Source of the DNA: Nostoc sp. KVJ3
Lineage (GTDB): Bacteria > Cyanobacteriota > Cyanobacteriia > Cyanobacteriales > Nostocaceae
DNA length: 64,000 nucleotides
NCBI RefSeq assembly: GCF_026127265.1
Contig: NZ_WWFG01000005.1
Coordinates: 124,001-188,000, forward strand
Direction: 5' to 3'
Below the pieces are notes generated by a model. The model ran no database searches. It was not told where the DNA came from and saw only the letters and a list, made by a program, of their open reading frames with translations. Shown here piece after piece: positions 55,974-63,805 of the stretch. Position 1 is the stretch's first letter. Every line of letters begins with the position of its first letter. A program made the position numbers and the translations under genes.

Positions 55974-56018
55974 ATGGACAGCCGTTTAAGGGTCTTTCTG
56001 ACCAGAGAACAAGATAAA
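55974..56018 (+). pseudogene. possible start of an IS630-type transposase, fragment
   Basis: MDSRLRVFLTREQDKT resembles the first residues of a common cyanobacterial IS630 transposase (RVFLTRE-D-T) and then breaks off. Support is only the short match. Confidence 0.35.
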
Positions 56019-56131
56019 ACTCCAGCAATTCTCATAATGAGAATAATTATCAGTGTCATCGTCATCTATGCAAAATTTTCAGTTAAAGGTATGGTTTTTG
56101 TATCTCAATACTCGTAAGTGCAGGGGCTTTT

Positions 56132-57298
56132 TTGAATCAGCCAGGAATTTTTGATGAAATAGTGCAATACTTTCACTCAACCCTGAAAAATTTACCTGAT
56201 AAACGAACAGGTAAAAACAAGTACTATCAGATGAGCGATGCAGCATTAAGCGCATTTTCAGTATTTTTTACTCAAAGTCCTTCATTTCTGGCTCATCAAA
56301 AGTCAATGGCGCAGAAAAAAGGGCATAACAATGCTCAAAGCTTATTTGGAGTACATCAGATTCCCACAGATAACCATATCAGAGACTTGCTGGATGATGT
56401 GGAACCATCTGTAGTATTTCCGGTGTTTTATGAGGTTTTTAGAGCATTAGAGCAAGGTAAACACCTGGAAGCGTTTCGCTCTTTGAAAAATAATTTATTG
56501 ATAGCCCTGAATGGCAATACTGCTCGGATAAGCAGGGGAGGCAAAACTCCTCCCCTGCCTCCATTTCTCCCCCTATTCCCCCTGCTTGCCTCAACCAAGA
56601 AATTCCTTAACCGAGCAGTATTGCCCTGGATGGGACAGAATATTTTTCCTCCAATCAGATTCACTCTTCTTCATTGTTCGAGCAGAACTTTTAGAAATGG
56701 AACAACTCAGTATTTTCATACAGTGGTAACACCAGTAATTGTTAGTCCTGGTAATTCCAAAGTAATCCCCTTGATACCAGAATTTGTTGTGCCTCAAGAT
56801 GGACACCAAAAGCAAGATTGTGAAAATGCGGCGGCAAAGCGTTGGATTGAGAAATATGGTTTACAGTATGCATCTCTTGGTATTACCATCTTAGGGGATG
56901 ATCTTTATTGTCATCAACCTTTATGTGAATTGCTTTTGATAAAGCAGTTAAATTTTGTTCTGGTGTGTCAGCCATTCATCACATAAAACACTTTATGAGT
57001 GGTTAGAAGGAATGCCTCTGGATACATTAAGTATTAAACGGTGGAAAGGTAAAGTTTATGAAATTTATAACTATCGTTATGTGAATCAAGTTCCCTTGCG
57101 GGATGGTGAAGATGCCTTATTAGTTAACTGGTGTGAATTAACTATTACTCGCTATGATGGCACTCTAATTTACAAAAATAACTTTGCCACAAATCATCAG
57201 ATTACTGATATTAACGTCGAAGCAATTGTATCGGCTGGTCGCACCAGATGGAAGGTGGAAAATGAAAATAACAATTCACTTAAGACCAAGGGTTATAA
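56132..57298 (+). pseudogene. ISNCY-like transposase with MITE insertion, frameshift and lost 3' end
   Basis: The N-terminal part reads IVQYFHSTLKNLPDKRTGKNKYYQMSDAALSAFSVFFTQSPSFLAHQ and TDNHIRDLLDDVEPSVVFP. A MITE (56515-56623) is inserted after LIALNG and changes the protein for about 36 residues. The middle, VVTPVIVSPGNSKVIPLIPEF and ILGDDLYCHQPLCELLL (Asp), is present. A frame change near 56980 leads to HKTLYEWLEGM and WKVENENNNSLKTKGYN (Glu), where homology stops at the border with the plasmid gene at 57276-57743. Not functional. Confidence 0.85.
56515..56623. mobile_element. 109-bp MITE inside the transposase pseudogene
   Basis: The inverted ends are CAATACTGCTCGGATAAG and CTTAACCGAGCAGTATTG. 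The inside is a C/T-rich linker with its own GGGGAGG / CCTCCCC hairpin. Host sequence CCCTGAATGG (56505-56514) and CCCTGGATGG (56624-56633) on either side look like an imperfect target duplication. This type of AATACTGCTCGGTTAAG sequence is common in Nostoc intergenic regions. Confidence 0.8.
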
Positions 57299-57743
57299 CT
57301 TTCTTGTCTGGGTTTGAGAATATTTCATCAACAATTGGTCTAAGCTCAGGGTGCAAACAAGTTTCGGCAATGTAAAACCCTGAATACTTGCTGATATCAT
57401 TCTCAAATTCCCGATCAACTAGTCTTTCTGAATCACAACTAACCGACTTTCGTAAGCTCGCAAAAATTAAGTCTTCGTATAACTTCTGCTGCGATGCTGG
57501 CGTTGCTGCAAGAATTTTAAATGCAGACCCACGCATCCCCTGAATTCCAATCAAAGCACAGGTACAATCGAGGGATGCCGCCCACATTGCTAGAAATTTC
57601 CGATAGTTGGTATAAAGCATTAATGCTTCCTGGTAGTCAGGAGCTTTAATTTTGAGTAGATGCTTTACTGGGTTGGGTTTAATTTCCCATCCAGGCTTGC
57701 ATAGTAAAGTCCACAACGTTGAGGAATCTTCAATGGCATCCAT
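57276..57743 (-). CDS. hypothetical plasmid protein, C-terminus ends in IS debris
   Basis: 155 residues, MDAIEDSSTLWTLLCKPGWEIKPNPVKHLLKIKAPDYQEALMLYTNYRKFLAMWAASLDCTCALIGIQGMRG... No family recognised. The last five or six codons read through the junction at about 57298 into the transposase remnant, so the native C-terminus is probably lost. It follows the 314-aa gene by 20 bases and should be co-transcribed with it. Confidence 0.55.
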   Translation of the reverse strand: MDAIEDSSTLWTLLCKPGWEIKPNPVKHLLKIKAPDYQEALMLYTNYRKFLAMWAASLDCTCALIGIQGMRGSAFKILAATPASQQKLYEDLIFASLRKSVSCDSERLVDREFENDISKYSGFYIAETCLHPELRPIVDEIFSNPDKKVITLGLK

Positions 57744-57763
57744 GCATTTATCCCCTCAGCAAA

Positions 57764-58708
57764 TTAATGACAATTATTTGTCTGTCCGTTCTTGTCAAAC
57801 CTCATGCGGGATATCAAATCCTTAAGATGGGCTGGGTCTACACCAAACCTATGAGCAATGTCATACTCCTCATCTTCAGTTGGCGGTGCATTTAGTGTAA
57901 GTAAATGCTCCAAAAAAGGTTGCGACCCCCCTAAAGGCAAACCATCATCCGTAAAAGGTAATCTATGTTCGTGCATTGACTGCTCAAACACCGCAGGGCG
58001 GGTATTTTGTAGCCACGCTACAACCTCACCAGGTTTTGGCGGATCTATCCCCAGTCGATCGCATTCTTCTAATAACTCGTTTGATAATTGCAATTCTACT
58101 GCCGAGACGCTGTGCAAACGCACCACCAAATCCTGCAACCACTCTTGTAGCTTTCCTGTCTCTGGCAGTTGCCAACCCATCGTCTGACAAGCAGCTACAA
58201 ACTCTTGTCCAATAACAGCTTCCCTATGCAAATTTTTCAGAAATGCAGCATACTCGTCTTCCGATAAGACATTAAGCTGCTGCTGAAAAAACTTTTGAAT
58301 TTCTCGACTTAAGCGAAATATACGTGATGCCTGAAAATCATTGTCTTTCTTGATACCCTCAATATCACCCAAGCCAAGGGAGAGATTATCTACAAACCAA
58401 ACCCCTACCTGGCCCACTTCTGGTACTGATAAACCCAAGGATTCGCACGCAAATATCAGTTCTATGCCCAAAGAGGTATAACCAGAAAACATCTGCTCCA
58501 AACTACCCGGTTGAGGAACCGGCTTACCACTTTTTTGAGCTAGGTCAACTAAATCTAAACCCAAATCAACTAAACGCCTTAAAGCTTTCGCCAAAGTGCC
58601 ACCCAATATCGGCAGTAAATCATCTACCTTTTGCCGCACACCGGGCGCAAGGGTAAAAGATACTCGGTCAGTATCCCCTCCAGAAAAGCGTTCGCGCTGA
58701 TTTGACAC
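57764..58708 (-). CDS. plasmid protein with RHH-like N-terminus
   Basis: 314 residues. RVSFTLAPGVRQKVDDLLPILGGTLAKALRRLVDLGLDLVDLAQ has a strand followed by two helices, as expected for a ribbon-helix-helix or CopG-like DNA-binding segment. The rest is helical and contains three similar blocks (CESLGLSVPEVGQVGVWF, CQTMGWQLPETGKLQEWL, CDRLGIDPPKPGEVVAWL), an internal repeat with consensus C...G...P..G....W. It is divergent from 58996 across a triple palindromic site, which it may bind. Not assigned to a known family. Confidence 0.65.
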   Translation of the reverse strand: MSNQRERFSGGDTDRVSFTLAPGVRQKVDDLLPILGGTLAKALRRLVDLGLDLVDLAQKSGKPVPQPGSLEQMFSGYTSLGIELIFACESLGLSVPEVGQVGVWFVDNLSLGLGDIEGIKKDNDFQASRIFRLSREIQKFFQQQLNVLSEDEYAAFLKNLHREAVIGQEFVAACQTMGWQLPETGKLQEWLQDLVVRLHSVSAVELQLSNELLEECDRLGIDPPKPGEVVAWLQNTRPAVFEQSMHEHRLPFTDDGLPLGGSQPFLEHLLTLNAPPTEDEEYDIAHRFGVDPAHLKDLISRMRFDKNGQTNNCH

Positions 58709-58849
58709 ACGTTTTTTGAACTTGGTTTATCGAGATTTCTCTTCAGTTTATAGAAACAACAGGGGTTTTAGTTACAAACCTTAAGTTTTATATCAAAACC
58801 TGTATCGCTAGAACAAATAAACACCTCACTATCAATAAACCTTGTAATT

Positions 58850-58918
58850 TTAGTGATGCACTATCTTTTATTAGTGCATCACTAAATGTTAAATAATATT
58901 AACTTAATGCATCACTAA
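58850..58918. promoter_or_regulatory. three copies of a 13-bp operator-like repeat in a divergent promoter region
   Basis: TTAGTGATGCACT (58850-58862), its inverse AGTGCATCACTAA (58873-58885) and AATGCATCACTAA (58906-58918), with an AT palindrome GTTAAATAATATTAAC between the last two. They lie between the divergent genes at 58708 and 58996. They are likely binding sites for a plasmid regulator, or a small partition-type site. Confidence 0.65.
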
Positions 58919-58995
58919 CTCTGCAAATCGGTAAACTTTACCTAAAAAGCACAAAAGAAGGGCTTGAGATAAATCGAGCTAACTCGGTAAAAATC

Positions 58996-59604
58996 GTGCA
59001 AGAGCTAACAAAGATGCAAAAGAACTACAAAATACTAGAAGTACTACCAAAACAAGGACTAGAACCAAGGCAATTTCTACGCCACTGTTTTGATATCGCC
59101 GAACTCACTCCCAGAGAACTGCTGGAAGAAGAAACCGACTCACAATACCGCAAAAAATGTATCACTGTACTATGTGCAGTCTTAGGTGTACAAAGACCAA
59201 CAGTTCGCAAGTGGGGAAGCGATCTCAATTTTGATGGGATACCCAACTACTGCAAATTTGCACTTGCTTACATTCACGCTGCCGAAATTGCGCCAAAGCA
59301 GCTAAAGAGCATTTTGAGAGGAGAATATAGCGCACCAGAAGTAGATGCTCAAACCTTTCTAGAAAAAATACTCCTCGAAGGGTTAAGCGAACAACAAGTA
59401 CTGCAAACAGTTTCCCACGCCAATTTTCGCGCAACTTGTGTCAAAACTCTTACCCAAGTATTACATATTGGCACCAAGTCAGTCCAAGATTGGGGTCAGG
59501 ATATGTCGTTTCACAAAATGCCCAAAATTCACAAACACACCTTGGGCTATGCCTTGGCTGCTATTTCTAAATCATCATCAAAAAACTTGCAGAAAGCAGC
59601 TTGA
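58996..59604 (+). CDS. hypothetical plasmid protein with two internal repeats
   Basis: 202 residues made of two similar halves: CITVLCAVLGVQRPTVRKWGSDLNFDGIPNYCKFALAYIHAA (about 55-95) and CVKTLTQVLHIGTKSVQDWGQDMSFHKMPKIHKHTLGYALAA (about 149-190). The shared pattern is C..L..VL.....V..WG.D..F...P......LGYA.AA. Each could form an HTH-like helical unit (VL-GV-TVRKWG), suggesting DNA binding with two modules. No known family. It follows the operator-like repeats directly. Confidence 0.6.
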   Translation: MQELTKMQKNYKILEVLPKQGLEPRQFLRHCFDIAELTPRELLEEETDSQYRKKCITVLCAVLGVQRPTVRKWGSDLNFDGIPNYCKFALAYIHAAEIAPKQLKSILRGEYSAPEVDAQTFLEKILLEGLSEQQVLQTVSHANFRATCVKTLTQVLHIGTKSVQDWGQDMSFHKMPKIHKHTLGYALAAISKSSSKNLQKAA

Positions 59605-59677
59605 CTTATTTAACTAGTCGAATTAGCAAACTTGGTCTTAAAGATAAGACCGCGCATATTAGCGCGTATACAACATC

Positions 59678-60907
59678 ATGACTACAACAACTTTTGCAAA
59701 TAATTTATACATCGAGCAGCATCAGGTAGACTCCAATCCTACCACCCACATAGAGCAAAGTACCCTAGAGTACCTCCATACGGCTTTCCTACTCTACGAG
59801 TACAAGCAGACTTACACCAAAAAAGAGTATCGCGCACTGTTAGAAGAGTACGGCTGGGACAAGGGCAGTGCTGAGTCAAGGCGATCGCTCCGAATTGCCG
59901 AGAATTTTCAAGCATTTATCAGTTGCCCGGAACACTTAGCGGTTTTACCAATATCGCTACTACTTCGGTTATGTTCTGTGAAGTACAAAATCCTAATTGA
60001 TGAATTGAAAGATATTCCTATTGGTGGATTGACTTGTGGATTAGTGTTAGAACTGATTGAGAAAAGAAGATTATTTCTCAAAGCCATGAATCAAGAAAAA
60101 AAAGATGGCAACTGGCGAGCAACACCAGATGGAAATAGATATTACACCTTCGGCAAAATTATGGAGGATGACCACCAAACAGGGGTGTTTACCGAGAAGT
60201 TAATAGAGGAATTCGGATTGTCACCGCAGCGAATTGTCAGAATGGCGATCGCTGACCTATATGAAAAGCATCAAGCTGAAATAGCCAAGAATGAAATCGG
60301 CTCTTTTGGAGAACTAATCCCTTGTGAACAACTCACTAACACCATAGAAGAATTGATTCCTGCCAACGATGAAAGTGTCATCAACCCAATAAACCTTGAG
60401 GTAATGCAGCGAGAACTTGAAACCTTGTGGCAAAGCGATACAGAAGAATATGACTGCGAAGAATACCTGGAAGAACCTGAAGAGTCGGACATTGACTTTG
60501 AAGAAGATGAGATTCAGGCAGTAGAAAGTAAATTGGCTGGGATGTTCGGTACAAATGAAGTTCCAGCAACTGATGCAGAAGTCCTCGCAGACATATTGCG
60601 GAAAGCTTCAGATTATTCTTCAGTGCGTCGGGGATTATGCCGATATCAACAAGCTAAGGAACAAGCTTGGAACCTCCTCTCGGATTCGGAAAGAAAATCT
60701 CTATGGCAGATGCTTCCAGAAGCAATCAAAAAGCTTAGTAATGCCAGGCGTGAAGGGTTGATTATCAATTTTTATGAGATTGAGTCAGGAGGAGTATATA
60801 AAGTCTTTACTACAGATTACCCACTAATAGAAGAAACAGTTAGTAATAGTCGGTTAGACAGATGGCTGGCAGATTTGAAAGTCAGGCAGAACTCCGATTG
60901 TAATTGA
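59678..60907 (+). CDS. hypothetical plasmid protein, 409 aa, with partial paralogue downstream
   Basis: The N-terminal half reads LYEYKQTYTKKEYRALLEEYGWDKGSAESRRSLRIAENFQAF, followed by NRYYTFGKIMEDDHQTGVFTEKLIEEFGLSPQRIVRMAIADLYEKHQAEI, an acidic linker (about 255-290) and a C-terminal domain RKASDYSSVRRGLCRYQQAKEQAWNLLSDSERKSLWQMLPEAIKK...GVYKVFTTDYPLIEETVSNSRLDRWLADL. The same order occurs in the broken gene at 62285-63406. Function unknown; a link to the neighbouring methyltransferase is possible because the paralogue also adjoins it. Confidence 0.6.
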   Translation: MTTTTFANNLYIEQHQVDSNPTTHIEQSTLEYLHTAFLLYEYKQTYTKKEYRALLEEYGWDKGSAESRRSLRIAENFQAFISCPEHLAVLPISLLLRLCSVKYKILIDELKDIPIGGLTCGLVLELIEKRRLFLKAMNQEKKDGNWRATPDGNRYYTFGKIMEDDHQTGVFTEKLIEEFGLSPQRIVRMAIADLYEKHQAEIAKNEIGSFGELIPCEQLTNTIEELIPANDESVINPINLEVMQRELETLWQSDTEEYDCEEYLEEPEESDIDFEEDEIQAVESKLAGMFGTNEVPATDAEVLADILRKASDYSSVRRGLCRYQQAKEQAWNLLSDSERKSLWQMLPEAIKKLSNARREGLIINFYEIESGGVYKVFTTDYPLIEETVSNSRLDRWLADLKVRQNSDCN

Positions 60908-60955
60908 TATGTGTTAAAAGCCAAGTGCAAGAAATAAACATTAATTAGAATCTCA

Positions 60956-62320
60956 ATGAACTCAACAGCAGCAAACAAAAAAATAGCTGTTAGCCTATTC
61001 TCCGGGGTGGGTGGATTTGATTTGGGATTTAAAGCAGCAGGATTTGAAATTGCGATCGCCATTGATAACAATCCCATCGCCCTAGCAACATACCAACATA
61101 ATTTCCCCCACGCCACAGTCTTGTGCAAAGACATTCGGGAGGTGACGGCGGAAGAAATACGCGCCTGTATTCAGACGAAGTATGTAGATTGGGACGGTGA
61201 AATTCATGCCGTTTTTGGTGGGCCACCATGCCAAGGATTTAGTGTTGCTGGACTGCAAAATGTTGAGGATGAGAGAAACTCGTTGGTAGGGGAGTTTGTT
61301 CGGCTGGTGTTGGAACTCAATCCCCTTGCGGCAATCATGGAGAATGTGCCGGGGATTGAAAATCAGAAGTTTGGCTGCATTACTGCTAACCTCCAAGCAG
61401 TGCTAGAAGAACATTATTTTCTCTCAAAGTGGAACCTCACCGCTTCAGATTACGGGGTTCCCCAGGCGAGAAAAAGGGTATTTTTTGTTGCATCTAAGTT
61501 TGGAGAAATTATACCGCCGGAGCATCAACCTCAACATACAGTTAGAGATGCGATCGCGGACTTGTTGCCAGTCCCCCTACTCCCCAAGCAAAACACTCAA
61601 GAATGGCATCCAGATTGGGTGAAGGGAGAATATGCTAAGTATCTTGAAAAAATATTCCCAAATCTTGGTATAGTAACCAACGTTGAGACGGGATTCGCAG
61701 CGACAACACATACACCAGAAGTAATTCAGCAATTCATCAACACTCCCCCAGGTGCAAGGGAAGCTAAATCCAAATCAAAGAAGCTGCAATGGGATGGATT
61801 CTGCGTGACGTTAAGAGCAGGGAGTGGCAACCGCACCGCATTACGTCCCCTCCATCCAGAACAGCCACGGGTTATATCTGTAAGAGAAGCTGCTCGTTTG
61901 CACAGTTATCCTGATTGGTTTAATTTCAGTGAGGCAATACTCCACGCCCAAAGAGAAATCGGAAATTCGGTACCCCCATTGCTTGCATATGCTGTGGGAA
62001 TGCAAGTTAGGAAACATCTAGAATGCAATACCACTTATCAAATTAAGTGCCAAAATTGGCAAAACTGCCTATTTTTACCAATTTCTTGCAATTTTAAGAA
62101 TATATTCGTTTTTGTCAATGAAATGCTGTCTTTAAGCGGGTTAAGCAAAATCAGCAAAGAGCGATCGCCGCCACGTCTGGCTAAAAGAAAGCAAAATTTG
62201 TTACTTGCCTGTAGGTCTGGTGAGATAATAAATGATTATTTTAACTGCGGATTCGGATTGTGTGCGTCACTCTGGGCAACAAGACCACTAAACAGGCGTA
62301 CTCACACAGGAATTGATTGA
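60956..62320 (+). CDS. C5-cytosine DNA methyltransferase with foreign C-terminal tail
   Basis: 454 residues. Motif I SLFSGVGGFDLGFKAAGF, motif IV GGPPCQGFSVAG (catalytic Cys, about 93), motif VI MENVPGI, motif VIII PQARKRVFFVASKF and motif X EIGNSVPPLLAYAVG are in the normal order, with the variable region giving target specificity at about 200-300. The enzyme should be complete at about residue 355. The last 100 residues (from 62023) resemble no methyltransferase and run into the frame of a decayed gene. No cognate restriction enzyme is adjacent, so it is an orphan or the survivor of an R-M pair. Confidence 0.92.
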   Translation: MNSTAANKKIAVSLFSGVGGFDLGFKAAGFEIAIAIDNNPIALATYQHNFPHATVLCKDIREVTAEEIRACIQTKYVDWDGEIHAVFGGPPCQGFSVAGLQNVEDERNSLVGEFVRLVLELNPLAAIMENVPGIENQKFGCITANLQAVLEEHYFLSKWNLTASDYGVPQARKRVFFVASKFGEIIPPEHQPQHTVRDAIADLLPVPLLPKQNTQEWHPDWVKGEYAKYLEKIFPNLGIVTNVETGFAATTHTPEVIQQFINTPPGAREAKSKSKKLQWDGFCVTLRAGSGNRTALRPLHPEQPRVISVREAARLHSYPDWFNFSEAILHAQREIGNSVPPLLAYAVGMQVRKHLECNTTYQIKCQNWQNCLFLPISCNFKNIFVFVNEMLSLSGLSKISKERSPPRLAKRKQNLLLACRSGEIINDYFNCGFGLCASLWATRPLNRRTHTGID

Positions 62321-62682
62321 CGGATATGGGCTACTTCCCCAACAAATTCTCTGTGAAGCGATCGCTGACTATCACGCCAAAATCAAATCCCAAGAAAAAG
62401 AGCAGTCCCAGGAAGAGACTGCTGAATCTGAAGTGGTTGTGGTTGAGTCGAGGATGCTTCCACAAATGGAAACATCCCCAACAGAGAGCGAAAAAGCTAT
62501 AGAAGTTAACTCTAGACTAAAACAAAACGAACAAACCAGCACTAGTAACGCTACAGAACGGCAGCCAGTTGGGGAAGAAGTCTCAATGCTGGCAGAAAAA
62601 CTCAAATCCACCAGTTACTATCAAATTAGAAGTGCTATATACAGGCATCTGGCTGTTAAAGATGAAGCTTGGAAGCAGCTTT

Positions 62683-63195
62683 TGTGACTTGAACCATTAA
62701 ATGAGCTTTTAGCTCAAGATATGCTTCGCAAAGTAGGTTTTCATTTTATGGTTCACTATATGATAACGAGTTTATTTTGATAATAATAATCACATGGGGG
62801 TTAGGAGGTTTTGTACGAGCGTAGCTCGTACAAAACCTCCTAGTTTGATTATCATTTTTATTTAATGAACCTAGAGGATAGCGATCGCCCACCAGAATTA
62901 TCACAGGTAGACTCAATTCCTATAAAAACGATGGTTCTGAATCATAATTAGAGCGTTGTGAACCATATCTTGGAATAAAAGTTGATAATTGTGCTGTTAT
63001 TTGAGGGTTGCTGATTTTAAGTTTTGCCCACAAGTGTTTTTTAAACTTAGTCTTATATTATGGTGCAAAAAATCAACTCTAGCTCATTGTTGAATGCAAA
63101 GTTTGATATCTGTTGTAGCTATAAAGCTTAATCTGACGTTACTTGTGGCTTATTTTATGGTTCACAAGTTGGCTCATTTAATGATTCAAGTCACA
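62683..63195. mobile_element. 513-bp non-autonomous element with TGT...ACA ends and 5-bp TSD
   Basis: Begins TGTGACTTGAACCATTAAAT and ends with the near-perfect inverse ATTCAAGTCACA. The target duplication GCTTT is at 62678-62682 and 63196-63200, and its removal restores the host reading frame. Inside each end are repeats of the form GTGAACCATAAAATGA in inward orientation, like arrays of TnsB sites. No ORF is inside; a perfect hairpin (62802) lies in the middle. It matches the design of the 519-bp element at 16093, but the sequence is different. Confidence 0.7.
62802..62842. repeat. perfect 19-bp-arm hairpin inside the mini-element
   Basis: The arms TAGGAGGTTTTGTACGAGC and the exact inverse are separated by GTA. 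GATAATAATAATCA lies before and GATTATCATTTTTA after. The core ACGAGCGTAGCTCGT is shared with the hairpin at 18351, while the outer stems are unrelated. Confidence 0.75.
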
Positions 63196-63472
63196 GCTTT
63201 CCCCAGAAGAACAGTTAAAAATTGAAAGATTGTTGCCCTAGGAAGTATTATCTCTAAAAACAGCCAGAGAATTAGGTTTAATTATTGACTACTATGAGTT
63301 AGAAACTGGCTGGTTTCAAATATTTATTACAGGTGAGGATAAGCCTGTGAGCGTTAGTAAGTCAAGCATAATCACTTGGGTACAAGAACAAGAAAGGCTC
63401 AACTGAGTAACCATATAAACCACCACAATCAGCTAACGCCTCAGTTTTCAAAATAATCCCAAAAAAGCATAA

Positions 63473-63805
63473 ATGGAATTGTCAGTAAAAATACCCTCAA
63501 TTCCTTGCTGCTACTTGATTGAGCTATCTCGTCCGCTTGGAAATGAGAAACATCAAGCTCGTTACTACTTAGGTTCATGCGCGAACCTCAAGAAAAGATT
63601 TCAGCAGCATCTACAAGGGTCTGGAGCGGCATTTACTCGTGCTGCGATCAAACGCGGCATTGAATTCAAAATTGTCTATGTATGGAAGACCTCAAGTAAA
63701 CAAGAAGCCCGTCAGCTTGAAATTCAACTTAAGCGATATAAAAACCACGGACAATTATTAAGGAGAGTGCAAAATGCCAAAACGAATTCGACAAAAACTA
63801 GGTAG
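63473..63805 (+). CDS. GIY-YIG nuclease-domain protein
   Basis: 110 residues. CYLIELSRPLGN at the N-terminus stands for the GIY strand, ARYYLGSCANLKKRFQQHLQGSGAAFTRAAIKRGIEFKIVYVW holds YLGS (YIG) with the Arg of the first helix, and SKQEARQLEIQLKRYKN carries the conserved Glu. This is the small UvrC/URI-type module, common in mobile contexts. No partner gene is present. The final 195 bases of the window show no further gene. Confidence 0.8.
   Translation: MELSVKIPSIPCCYLIELSRPLGNEKHQARYYLGSCANLKKRFQQHLQGSGAAFTRAAIKRGIEFKIVYVWKTSSKQEARQLEIQLKRYKNHGQLLRRVQNAKTNSTKTR

Larger units (their letters stand above)
62285..63406 (+). pseudogene. partial paralogue of the 409-aa gene, split by a mini-element
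   Basis: TGVLTQELIDGYGLLPQQILCEAIADYHAKI matches TGVFTEKLIEEFGLSPQRIVRMAIADLYEKH of the 59678 gene; an acidic/polar linker and STSYYQIRSAIYRHLAVKDEAWKQL follow. The element 62683-63195 interrupts it there. After removal, SPEEQLKIERLLP continues, then an in-frame TAG (63239-63241), then EVLSLKTARELGLIIDYYELETGWFQIFITGEDKP to 63406. The N-terminal half is missing. TTG at 62313 is the only visible start. Confidence 0.75.

Noticed and set aside
56034..56053. Fur-box-like sequence ATAATGAGAATAATTATC
   Set aside because: Resembles the consensus, but lies in front of a dead transposase among IS debris; chance in AT-rich DNA is likely.
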